DNA from: a virus
DNA length: 24,963 bases
Strand: one strand, 5' to 3'
Virus record (IMG/VR): IMGVR_UViG_3300008267_000608
Location: 1 to 24,963 of that record
Shown here in pieces: positions 6,732 to 13,525 of the stretch. A program made the translations under genes and the position numbers. Numbering within the stretch: position 1 is the stretch's first letter; each line of letters begins with the position of its first letter. Below the pieces are notes generated by a model. It was not told the origin of the DNA. It ran no database searches and saw only the letters and a program-made list of their open reading frames with translations.

Positions 6732-7157
6732 ATGCAGGAAGAATTTGTACCTTATCACCAACATCTTCTAATGAAGATTTGGATCACAAATCCACCAAAA
6801 GAGGTGGATGTTCTCAACAAATGGTTTGTTGATTTAGTTCATAAAGTCAAGATGGAAGTAGTTGGTGGACCCACGAGTGTTTACGTAGATTATCCGGGTA
6901 ATGAAGGATTAACAGGAACAGTAACACTTGCAACGTCTCACTCGTCTATACATATTTGGGACCAACATAAACCAGCAATGGCTCAGTTTGACATCTACAG
7001 TTGTAAATGTTTCACATTAGAGGACGTATTAGAACAATTTGAACCTTGGGGTATTGTTAATGTTGAATGGGTTATGATTGATAGAAATGACAAACCAACG
7101 TTTATATCTGAGGGGGTTTGGTCACCACAACTTCAGTATGTCAATGAAAATACTTAA
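6732..7157 (+). CDS. speD: S-adenosylmethionine decarboxylase proenzyme (SpeD/SpeH-like)
   Basis: This enzyme decarboxylates S-adenosylmethionine to supply the aminopropyl donor for spermidine. The 141-aa product from ATG 6732 has the prokaryotic class 1 core: TSHSSIHIW with Ser69 (precursor of the pyruvoyl group) and His74, and FDIYSC with Cys91, aligning with Ser63, His68 and Cys83 of the Thermotoga enzyme. The residue before the processing serine is Thr68 instead of the usual Glu. The frame extends up to TTG 6699, but ATG 6732 is preferred because the upstream residues look non-coding. No spermidine synthase gene is in the window, so host SpeE or another phage gene would be needed. It overlaps the membrane-protein gene that follows. 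Confidence 0.88.
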   Translation: MQEEFVPYHQHLLMKIWITNPPKEVDVLNKWFVDLVHKVKMEVVGGPTSVYVDYPGNEGLTGTVTLATSHSSIHIWDQHKPAMAQFDIYSCKCFTLEDVLEQFEPWGIVNVEWVMIDRNDKPTFISEGVWSPQLQYVNENT

Positions 7158-7476
7158 AGAAAGTTGGAATATACAAGAATTTCACGTAATTTCGTGGTTG
7201 TTAAAAGATATATTTTGGTGTCTGAAGTTTACGTGGATGGCAACATTCATGGTAATCCCAACTTCAATCTTAACATTGTACCTTCTTTTAACCGAAAAGA
7301 ACAATAGAGATAGTAACATAACATTGACCTCATGGGTTTTCATGAATGTTTTTTGGATGTTACATGAATTACAAAATTTACCGTTTTGGCCGGTTCAAAT
7401 CTTTATGTTTTTGGGTATTTTTAATACATTAAGGTTAATAATAAAAAGAAGAAAAAATGAAAGTAATATTTCTTGA
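7138..7476 (+). CDS. conserved multi-pass membrane protein, 112 aa
   Basis: The frame is open from 7078, but ATG 7138 (or 7144) is preferred because it limits overlap with the SAM decarboxylase gene to 20 bases. The protein has about three hydrophobic segments: WLLKDIFWCLKFTWMATFMV running on through IPTSILTLYLLL, then LTSWVFMNVFWMLHEL, and FWPVQIFMFLGIFNTL, followed by a basic tail. It reminds me of small Bacteroidota membrane proteins with a conserved W-L-x-K-D-x-x-W start, but no function is known to me. Close overlap with speD upstream and the HAD gene downstream suggests co-expression. A link to polyamine or SAM handling is only contextual. Confidence 0.78.
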   Translation: MSMKILKESWNIQEFHVISWLLKDIFWCLKFTWMATFMVIPTSILTLYLLLTEKNNRDSNITLTSWVFMNVFWMLHELQNLPFWPVQIFMFLGIFNTLRLIIKRRKNESNIS

Positions 7477-8050
7477 CCACGATGGGGTTATATGTTTGTC
7501 CACCGAATGGGGTGGTAGGTTTAAGAAACAAAAAGAGGTGGGTAGAAAACTATCACAATCGGTTGCATCATTACCGGTTATGTCCCGTTTTGATAATTTT
7601 AATAAAAAGGCTATCAAAGTTTTAAATGAAATATTGGAAGAAACTGGTGCTGAAATTGTTGTCTCATCTGATTGGAAAAGATGGGCCACTGTTGAGGAGA
7701 TGGGTGAATATTATGAGTCACAAGGAATCAAAAAGAAACCGATAGACTTCACCCCAAACTTAGGTCAATGTACTTGGTACATCAAAGCATATCCTGCTGG
7801 ATTTATATGGTCACGTGCTTGGGAATTAGAACAAACCAGAACTATTGAGATTAAACAATATCTTGTTGACCATCCTGAAATAACCCATTGGGTATCTATC
7901 GATGATTTAAGAATGGGCAAGACGGGTTTGGATTATAGTGTACCCTACGAAAATGAGTGGGGGTTGGATAATTTTGTTGAGACTCCGTCAGGTTCGGAGG
8001 GAATTAAACAGACCGGCATCAAAGAGAAAATTTTAAAATATTTATTATAA
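7457..8050 (+). CDS. HAD-superfamily phosphatase, Swiss-Army-Knife RNA-repair-type
   Basis: The HAD signature FLDHDGVI places the nucleophile at Asp7 and the general acid at Asp9. Motif II is VVSSDW (70-74) and the distal acidic motif is SIDD (148-151). The S-S-D-W arrangement after motif II and the overall layout fit the HAD domain found alone or in RNA-repair fusion proteins (HAD_SAK type), which removes phosphate from nucleic-acid ends or small phosphoesters. Substrate cannot be read from sequence. It overlaps the membrane-protein gene by 20 bases and the following tiny gene by one (TAATG). Confidence 0.85.
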   Translation: MKVIFLDHDGVICLSTEWGGRFKKQKEVGRKLSQSVASLPVMSRFDNFNKKAIKVLNEILEETGAEIVVSSDWKRWATVEEMGEYYESQGIKKKPIDFTPNLGQCTWYIKAYPAGFIWSRAWELEQTRTIEIKQYLVDHPEITHWVSIDDLRMGKTGLDYSVPYENEWGLDNFVETPSGSEGIKQTGIKEKILKYLL

Positions 8051-8214
8051 TGGAATACATATATTTGTTTGGGTTAATGTTTATAGTAATTGGATTCATA
8101 TCTTGGAGATGGGTTGTTGGTATTGAGTACATGAAAAAGAACCATCCTGATTATAAAGGGGACGATTTCCTTAATTGGGGAAAAGATGATGATGATAAAA
8201 ATCAGATTATGTAA
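8050..8214 (+). CDS. small single-pass membrane protein, 54 aa
   Basis: The ATG at 8050 overlaps the HAD stop by one base. Residues 3-23 (YIYLFGLMFIVIGFISWRWVV) form one helix, followed by a soluble acidic tail containing DDDDK and ending at TAA 8212-8214. It fills the gap before the lysin gene. Its start is also preceded five bases upstream by TATTTAT (8038-8044), though that copy lies within the coding sequence of the previous gene. Function unknown. Confidence 0.65.
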   Translation: MEYIYLFGLMFIVIGFISWRWVVGIEYMKKNHPDYKGDDFLNWGKDDDDKNQIM

Positions 8215-8222
8215 TTTCTCGA

Positions 8223-8230
8223 TATTTATA
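8223..8230 (+). promoter_or_regulatory. putative late-type motif TATTTATA upstream of the virion lysin gene
   Basis: GATATTTATATTAATATG places TATTTATA five bases before ATG 8236, in the 21-base gap after the preceding stop. If it acts as a promoter box, the transcript would have almost no 5' leader. Confidence 0.45.
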
Positions 8231-8235
8231 TTAAT

Positions 8236-9804
8236 ATGAAAAAGTCACTTATAGAAGAGTTAGAAAGAATACATACTCTAACATATGGTAAAAAGATAAT
8301 TAGTGAGGAGGGATTTTTAGATACTCTTACTAAAAGATTGAAATCGTTTTCCGATTCGAATAAAGTTGACGACCCAAAGAAGGCGGATTTTGTAGATAAT
8401 GACGTCACAAAATTCTTTGCCGACCTTAAATCTATCACCGAACCCGTGAGTCAACAGAGGTTAGGTTCAATGGAATACCAAAAAAACGTAGAATTAATTC
8501 AAATTGGGTTAATTTTATTGGGGTATGATTTACCAAAACATGGTGTTGACGGTCTATTTGGTCCTGAGACCGCAATTGCAGTTAGAAATTTTAAAAGGGA
8601 TAACAATATATTGTCTGAGGGGTCATCACCATATACGGGTGGTGGGAACATAAAAGTGGGTAGTAAGGTTAATAATGATATCGATACTACATTACAAAAT
8701 AAAATAGACACAATCGCATCTGAATATGGTAAACCTTTTGAGATAACCTCAGGTTACCGAGATCCTGAATATAATGAAAGAGTACATGGTGCGAAACAAT
8801 CACAACATTTACTACATAAAGCAGTTGACATAGTATTATCTAACAAGACTAAGGAAGATACATTACGTTTTGTTGAAATTGCATCTAAAAACGGTATTGG
8901 TGGTATTGGGGTATATTCTCCCGGTGTTATTCATATCGATGTTAGACCTAATAAAGTAGCGTGGGGTTCTGACCATAGTAGTGGTTCAATTCCTGGATGG
9001 GCAAGACAAACACTTAATGCCCACATGGCAAGTAAAATAGATAGTGGGTATGTTTCAGATTACGACCCAAGTATGGATAGTTCTTCATCAACTGGCGGAA
9101 CAAATGAAACATTTACACCTGAAATGGTTGTAACAATGGTAAATCAATTAGAATCAAAAGGAGTTACCAGTGAAGATTTAAAAACATTAATAGACCTTAA
9201 AAAGAAAGTGGGTACACTTGCTGGTGTTGCGGCAACTGATTTTGCTAAGATGAACAATATAATCATCGATAAGTTAGAGGGTGGATATTACCATCCTAAA
9301 ATGTTAAAGGACGGTAGAGTGAAGGATGGTAGATATGGTGGGTCTGGTGAGACTATGTTTGGTATGGATAGAAAAACAGGAGAATGGGAGTCAAGAAGTG
9401 AAGAAGGTAGACAATTCTTTAAAATATTAGATGACGCAGATGCTTCAAGTAAATGGCCATGGGGTTATATGGGTGGAGAATACGAAACCAAATTAAGGGA
9501 ATTATCTGCGGAAATGACAAAGAGAGAATATTTGACAAACACTAAAAATTATTTAAATCCCGATACTCAACAAATCGTTAACTCAAGTGCTAAATTAACA
9601 TTCAATTTTATATACGCAACATACAATGGACCAGGATGGTTTCAAAGGTTTGCTAAAGTAATTAATGGAGCTGTTAGTGAAGGTGTAACTGACCCTGAAG
9701 AATTAAACAGAATGTTCCTCGAAAGAAGAAAGGGAAGTCCGAACTCGTTAATTGCACAAGGGGGAAGAAAAATGGATAGTTTCATGGACACATCTATTGC
9801 TTAA
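8236..9804 (+). CDS. multidomain virion lysin: leader, PG-binding, M15 peptidase, lysozyme-like domain
   Basis: This 522-aa protein cuts peptidoglycan. Residues 1-25 form a short amphipathic leader (LIEELERIHTLTYG then IISEE) like those cleaved from phage virion proteins. Residues about 80-125 fit a PG_binding_1 repeat (IQIGLILLGY, DGLFGPET, AVRNFKRDN). Residues about 150-240 fit an M15 zinc peptidase: TSGYR (171-175), His191 and Asp198 six residues apart in QHLLHKAVDI, and His233 in IHIDVR as metal ligands. Residues about 335-510 look like a GH108-type muramidase with catalytic Glu348 in KLEGGYY and a G-G-x-G-E-T-x-F-G-M turn. No signal peptide is present. The leader suggests it is packaged and acts at entry; a lysis role remains possible. 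Confidence 0.85.
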   Translation: MKKSLIEELERIHTLTYGKKIISEEGFLDTLTKRLKSFSDSNKVDDPKKADFVDNDVTKFFADLKSITEPVSQQRLGSMEYQKNVELIQIGLILLGYDLPKHGVDGLFGPETAIAVRNFKRDNNILSEGSSPYTGGGNIKVGSKVNNDIDTTLQNKIDTIASEYGKPFEITSGYRDPEYNERVHGAKQSQHLLHKAVDIVLSNKTKEDTLRFVEIASKNGIGGIGVYSPGVIHIDVRPNKVAWGSDHSSGSIPGWARQTLNAHMASKIDSGYVSDYDPSMDSSSSTGGTNETFTPEMVVTMVNQLESKGVTSEDLKTLIDLKKKVGTLAGVAATDFAKMNNIIIDKLEGGYYHPKMLKDGRVKDGRYGGSGETMFGMDRKTGEWESRSEEGRQFFKILDDADASSKWPWGYMGGEYETKLRELSAEMTKREYLTNTKNYLNPDTQQIVNSSAKLTFNFIYATYNGPGWFQRFAKVINGAVSEGVTDPEELNRMFLERRKGSPNSLIAQGGRKMDSFMDTSIA

Positions 9805-9822
9805 TTAATCTGTTTTTAGGAG

Positions 9823-9830
9823 TATTTATA
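9823..9830 (+). promoter_or_regulatory. putative late-type motif TATTTATA upstream of the 381-aa protein gene
   Basis: GAGTATTTATATTATTATAAG lies in the 47-base gap after the lysin stop, with TATTTATA 21 bases before ATG 9852. The same GAGTATTTATAT string, at a different distance, precedes the gene at 15368. Confidence 0.45.
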
Positions 9831-9851
9831 TTATTATAAGAATATCCACAA

Positions 9852-10997
9852 ATGAAAGAAATATTAAAGAAAGATTTACTTAATCTCATCATCGAATCCC
9901 ACGCGGAGATGGGTGAGATGGCATATAAACCGAAAGGGACTCAGGACGACGGAGGTAGAATACGTAAACATAAACCAATCTTTAAAGATGGGTCTAACGG
10001 TGGTACTGACCAAGATCCCGATGGTTGGATTTTAAATCCAAATCGAATCGAGGGTGAAGAGAAGGCATATTTCTTTTTAGCGGGACAAGATTTAGAATCG
10101 TTCATTGAAGAAAATAGAGAATTTTTAGATGGTATTGCAAATAAATTAGGTCAGGATAGAGTATGTATCGTAGACGGTAATAGAACTAAATGTCAACCAA
10201 GAAGTTTAAAAGTAGGAACACAATACGTTCCATCTGGTAACAAAATGTCTGCCGAAACTAAAATCAAAAGATCATTAAATTCATTGGTTGAACAATATAT
10301 GGCTTCTCCTGAGATTTCGGAAAAATTATCGAGATTAAGTATTCCTGAAGTAAGAGCGAGAGATAGAAAACATATTGATAGATACAGTAAAATAAGTAAT
10401 AATAGAATTGAGTATGCAACCCATACTTTTAATTCATATGAGTCAGCTCAACAGTTCTTAAAATTTGTTACTTCGAGAATTACCGGAAAAGAAACACCGG
10501 AAGAATATAAATCATATCACTTAGCACGTCAGTTCAACAGAAACTACCAACGTTGGGAAGAAACAAGAAAAAACACAAAACAATATTACGGTAAGACTCC
10601 GGCATATATGTTAGACCAATATGGTTTCGATGAAGATAATTTAGATGTGACAGTTAGAATGGATTTCAAAATTAGTGGAGTTTTAACAAACGAAGAATAT
10701 CTTTGGACCGTTAAATTTATGACTAAGTTCGGTAGAAAATTAAAAGAAGATAGATACCTAAACGGAGGTCTAGATTTAGATAAGGAAATCACAATTAGTA
10801 AAAGAATACCTTTAGAGGGTGGCGAAGACTTCAACGAAGAACGTACAGTAATGGACAGTTTACCAATCAAATCTGGTTTGATTGAGGCGTTGGATGAATT
10901 GAAAGATAGAATAATGGCAATGAAACCAATTGAAACTTTAAAACTGGCAAACGTTCAGAAATTTGATGTTACAAAGAAAATCGGTTCTGACCTTTAA
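9852..10997 (+). CDS. putative virion protein with leader peptide, 381 aa
   Basis: The N-terminus, ILKKDLLNLIIESHAEMGEM, is a short amphipathic helix with IIE and HAE sites resembling prohead-protease targets of the (L/I)xE type. The rest is soluble and lysine/arginine-rich, with no signal peptide or membrane segment. A region at 45-150 contains RVCIVDGNRTKC, and the remainder is mixed alpha/beta without a motif I recognise. Position after the lysin, a late-type motif upstream and a strong terminator downstream suggest it ends a late operon and is packaged or structural. The specific role is unknown. Confidence 0.8.
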   Translation: MKEILKKDLLNLIIESHAEMGEMAYKPKGTQDDGGRIRKHKPIFKDGSNGGTDQDPDGWILNPNRIEGEEKAYFFLAGQDLESFIEENREFLDGIANKLGQDRVCIVDGNRTKCQPRSLKVGTQYVPSGNKMSAETKIKRSLNSLVEQYMASPEISEKLSRLSIPEVRARDRKHIDRYSKISNNRIEYATHTFNSYESAQQFLKFVTSRITGKETPEEYKSYHLARQFNRNYQRWEETRKNTKQYYGKTPAYMLDQYGFDEDNLDVTVRMDFKISGVLTNEEYLWTVKFMTKFGRKLKEDRYLNGGLDLDKEITISKRIPLEGGEDFNEERTVMDSLPIKSGLIEALDELKDRIMAMKPIETLKLANVQKFDVTKKIGSDL

Positions 10998-11016
10998 TTA
11001 AAATATTAAAACCCCT

Positions 11017-11051
11017 CCGTGGATAGTATCTACGGATTGACACACTAGTGT
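11017..11051 (+). other. structured intergenic RNA/DNA element: hairpin plus palindrome
   Basis: After the stop at 10997, CCGTGGAT (11017-11024) and ATCTACGG (11028-11035) pair over 8 bp (one G-T) around a 3-base loop. The perfect palindrome ACACTAGTGT follows at 11042-11051. The preceding AAAACCCCT (11008-11016) repeats the left arm of the terminator just downstream, so the two could compete for the same right arm. Confidence 0.45.
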
Positions 11052-11059
11052 TTCGTTAC

Positions 11060-11088
11060 AAACCCCTAAAGAAATTTAGGGGTTTTTT
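11060..11088 (+). terminator. strong Rho-independent terminator
   Basis: AAACCCCTAAA (11060-11070), a GAAA tetraloop (11071-11074) and TTTAGGGGTTT (11075-11085) form an 11-bp stem running into six T residues (11083-11088). It closes the lysin and virion-protein unit and lies 10 bases before the next promoter. Confidence 0.9.
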
Positions 11089-11097
11089 GTTGTTATA

Positions 11098-11129
11098 TTT
11101 CGGAATATCAAAAATAATATCTATATTTG
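11098..11129 (+). promoter_or_regulatory. Bacteroidota-type promoter (weak -33) for the MGTNFYR protein
   Basis: TATATTTG (11122-11129) is a perfect -7 box; 20 bases upstream TTTC (11098-11101) replaces TTTG. GGAATAT follows immediately, as it nearly does at the promoters at 19468 and 22101. It starts right after a terminator, giving a clean unit boundary. Confidence 0.6.
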
Positions 11130-11149
11130 GTTTAATAAACTTATACACA

Positions 11150-11653
11150 TTGGGAACTAATTTTTATCGAGTACCGACACACGAGGAAATGGAGGCTCGT
11201 AAACAAACTCTAATTGGTTTTGTAACCAATCTTGATTTATTGCCAGAAAATATTGAAGGTGGATTTAGAACCATCAGTCCAAGAAAAGATTGGGAATGGT
11301 TTTCACCTTGGGATATGTTTTTAGAAGACACATCCATACATCTTGGAAAGAGAAGTGCTGGTTGGAAATTCTGTTGGAACTTTCATAAGGACAAATATTA
11401 TCACAATAAAGAATCGTTGTTAGAATTTATTCGTTCGGGCCGTGTGGTCGATGAATATGGGGAAGAACAAAATGTTGAGGAGTTCATTACAATGGCACTT
11501 GAGTGGGGACAACCTGATGGTCAAGTTGTTAATGAAATTTATCGTTTAAAAGAAAGGGCCAAAGGTCACGGTTCTTATTGGACAGATAATGAAAAATATG
11601 ATGACTTAATAATCGATGGACTAAGAGTTTCATCATCAACAGATTTTTGTTAA
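11150..11653 (+). CDS. MGTNFYR-type conserved phage protein, 167 aa, TTG start
   Basis: The frame is open from GTG 11048, but that region contains a terminator and a promoter, so translation must begin later. TTG at 11150 gives an N-terminus MGTNFYRVP, matching phage proteins I recall that begin MGTN(Y/F)Y and carry a I/V-H-I/L-G-K-x-S-x-G-W-x-F core; here HLGKRSAGWKFCWNF (about 64-78). ATG 11189 is the next alternative but would lose the GTNFYR motif. The protein is soluble and its function is unknown. It is followed one base later by a membrane-protein gene. Confidence 0.72.
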   Translation: MGTNFYRVPTHEEMEARKQTLIGFVTNLDLLPENIEGGFRTISPRKDWEWFSPWDMFLEDTSIHLGKRSAGWKFCWNFHKDKYYHNKESLLEFIRSGRVVDEYGEEQNVEEFITMALEWGQPDGQVVNEIYRLKERAKGHGSYWTDNEKYDDLIIDGLRVSSSTDFC

Positions 11654-11654
11654 T

Positions 11655-12011
11655 ATGAGTAACGAGTTAATTTTTGTTTTGGTATTCTTTTGGATGGTGT
11701 CCGCCACATATGTTATGGTCTATCATAGTAAACGTTGGACATTAGGTTTGGATATCATAATAGGTGCGATAATATTGGGACCAATATTAGCATTGTTAAT
11801 TGGGGATGATGAGGAAAGAATCATAAAACAAAAACGTAAGAAAGAGAAAGAAAGAAATGATAGACACATAGGATGGTTTCGGACAATGGGGGAAATCAAT
11901 AAACAAAGAACCCCTACTTGGTTTAGAACCATTCCACCCCCACCACCGATATCACCACCACCAAATAGAAGACCAGATATAAAAAAAGATTTTAAATTTT
12001 TTAGAGGATGA
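11655..12011 (+). CDS. membrane protein with proline-rich tail, 118 aa
   Basis: There are two hydrophobic segments (about 4-22, ELIFVLVFFWMVSATYVMV; and 30-49, LGLDIIIGAIILGPILALLI), then a highly basic stretch (IIKQKRKKEKERNDRH), then a proline-rich region (PPPPPISPPPNRRP, about 93-106). Topology with the basic tail inside the cytoplasm is likely. The polyproline stretch would need EF-P for smooth translation. No family recognised. It overlaps the phosphoesterase gene by 4 bases (ATGA). Confidence 0.78.
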   Translation: MSNELIFVLVFFWMVSATYVMVYHSKRWTLGLDIIIGAIILGPILALLIGDDEERIIKQKRKKEKERNDRHIGWFRTMGEINKQRTPTWFRTIPPPPPISPPPNRRPDIKKDFKFFRG

Positions 12012-12661
12012 TAAAAATAGATAACAATATAAAAGTTTGGATAACATCCGACACACATTATTCACATAAGAATATTTGTAGAGGTGTAACCAATTGGCGT
12101 ATGCCCGATGGGTCAGTTCCCGAGGCACAAACAAGACCATTTGAAACCATTGAAAAAATGAACGCCACCATCGTAAACAACATTAATGAATGTGTTGGTC
12201 AAGATGATGTACTAATTCATTTAGGTGACTGGTCATTCAGTGGATTCGAAACCATTGAAGAATTTCACAATAGATTGATTTGTAAAAATATTCATTTGAT
12301 ATTAGGAAATCATGACCATCACATTGATAGAAATCGTGGTAATGTTAGAGAACTATTCAAGAGTGTGAGTTGGTTTGAACAATTTGAATATCAAGGTGAG
12401 ACAATTGAAACTTGTCACTACCCCATTTCAAGTTGGAATGGTCTTCGTAAGGGACGTATTCACTTACATGGACACTGTCACCTACCTTACAATAAAAAGG
12501 TCAGTAATGGTCGTAGAATGGACGTAGGAATGGATGGTAGTGTTGGGTTCATGCCATATGATTTGAAAGAATTATTGAAAGAGCTTAAAAAGCATAAAAT
12601 AGGGTCCGAATTGGGGTCCTTAGATCATCACTTAGACGAAATGTTAGGTGTTGAAGGATAA
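12008..12661 (+). CDS. calcineurin-like metallophosphoesterase
   Basis: The complete metallophosphoesterase signature is present: DTH (Asp15, His17), GD (Gly73, Asp74), GNHD (100-103), a lone His137 in CHYP, and HGHCH (154-158). These residues bind two metal ions and hydrolyse phosphoesters. The 217-aa length and the compact order resemble phage and bacterial single-domain enzymes of the YfcE/MJ0936 kind, acting on cyclic nucleotides, nucleotides or nucleic-acid ends. The exact substrate cannot be inferred. Translation appears coupled to the upstream membrane protein (ATGA). Confidence 0.9.
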   Translation: MIKIDNNIKVWITSDTHYSHKNICRGVTNWRMPDGSVPEAQTRPFETIEKMNATIVNNINECVGQDDVLIHLGDWSFSGFETIEEFHNRLICKNIHLILGNHDHHIDRNRGNVRELFKSVSWFEQFEYQGETIETCHYPISSWNGLRKGRIHLHGHCHLPYNKKVSNGRRMDVGMDGSVGFMPYDLKELLKELKKHKIGSELGSLDHHLDEMLGVEG

Positions 12662-12670
12662 AAAAATTTA

Positions 12671-13237
12671 ATGGATAATAAAAAACTAACTTTAGATGAA
12701 TTAATTGAGGAATTTAAATTACTGACTTTACAAGAAAAAATTAAAGTTTTAGATAAAACAGACACTCTACAATTAACTTACAATTATAAGTGGAGAGAAG
12801 AAATACAAAGAGAAATTTTAAATCTACCACCAAAAAACAACAATAGTATACACGGACCTGACGGTAAAGAATCGTTAAAGAGTAAACAACTATCAAGTGA
12901 AATAAAAGACAACACATACCCAATAATATTTTCACAACCATTTGGTGTTTTTGGTAGAATAAATGCATATAAAAACGAAGAAAACTCTAATGATTGTAAA
13001 GACACATATGCAACAGTTTTTTATGGTGGTATCCCAATTGTTACTATTTTCATAAAGAAGGATGAAAATATGGTTAGAATGTTTGAAGACCATAAGATAT
13101 TGAAAGAACAAGAATTAATTAAAAACCCAAATGCAAGAGACGGTATTAACATAACATTTGAACTAATAAAAAAATATAACTTAGATTATAAAATTGTACA
13201 GATGGTTGATAATTGTATTTTTAAATTTGATTTGTAA
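12671..13237 (+). CDS. hypothetical protein, 188 aa
   Basis: The N-terminal 55 residues look helical and coiled (LTLDELIEEFKLLTLQEKIK). The middle contains HGPDGKES followed by SSEIKDN (about 62-81), then strands IIFSQPFGVFGRI and YATVFYGGIPIVTIFI. The D-x-x-x-x-x spacing to E-x-K faintly recalls PD-(D/E)xK nucleases, but the fit is poor and I do not call it one. No signal or membrane segment. It is followed by an AT-rich 35-base gap containing a repeated regulatory-looking motif. Confidence 0.75.
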   Translation: MDNKKLTLDELIEEFKLLTLQEKIKVLDKTDTLQLTYNYKWREEIQREILNLPPKNNNSIHGPDGKESLKSKQLSSEIKDNTYPIIFSQPFGVFGRINAYKNEENSNDCKDTYATVFYGGIPIVTIFIKKDENMVRMFEDHKILKEQELIKNPNARDGINITFELIKKYNLDYKIVQMVDNCIFKFDL

Positions 13238-13273
13238 TTTTTTATTTTAAAATATTTTATCTATATTTTATTA
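13235..13273 (+). promoter_or_regulatory. AT-rich bipartite motif, second copy
   Basis: TAATTTTTTATT (13235-13246) and TATATTTTATTA (13262-13273) repeat the arrangement at 4054 and 4081 with the same 27-base offset. Here the second box runs into the ATG at 13273, so if it is a promoter the transcript would be leaderless or the start would be later. Confidence 0.3.
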
Positions 13274-13515
13274 TGACATTATTAGAAATACTTGAGGTGT
13301 ATCAAGACGAAGAATTATTAATGGTCGATGGTTTCGATGAAGCGGTAATAGGAGTGGAGGCTCTTAAGATGAGACTGGTTTATGACATCAATAAAATGAG
13401 AGCGATTTTGGTGGAGAGAGATAAAATGACATTCGAAGATGCGATGGATTTTTTAGACCATAATGTACTTGGGTCATATGTGGGTGAACAAACACCAATT
13501 TATGTTGAAATTTAA
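13273..13515 (+). CDS. conserved phage-type hypothetical protein, 80 aa
   Basis: The sequence GFDEAVIGVE (about 19-28), then a helix, MTFEDAMDFLDHNVLGSYVGEQTP (first twenty residues from about 52), is a pattern I associate with a small acidic protein common in phages, in which a D-E-A-x-I-G-x-E block is followed by D-F/H-N-V-x-G-x-Y-V-G-E. The role is unknown. ATG 13321 is an alternative start if the upstream motif is a promoter box, but the longer form fits the family as I recall it. Confidence 0.8.
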   Translation: MTLLEILEVYQDEELLMVDGFDEAVIGVEALKMRLVYDINKMRAILVERDKMTFEDAMDFLDHNVLGSYVGEQTPIYVEI

Positions 13516-13525
13516 AAACAAAAAT

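Noticed and set aside
8060-8067. TATATTTG inside the 54-aa membrane-protein gene
   Set aside because: No -33 element at the expected distance (AAAT) and it is within coding sequence.
9841-9850. Possible DnaA box (ATATCCACA) upstream of the 381-aa gene
   Set aside because: One 8-of-9 match alone, with the only other near match inside a gene at about 16612; no cluster, so no origin is called.
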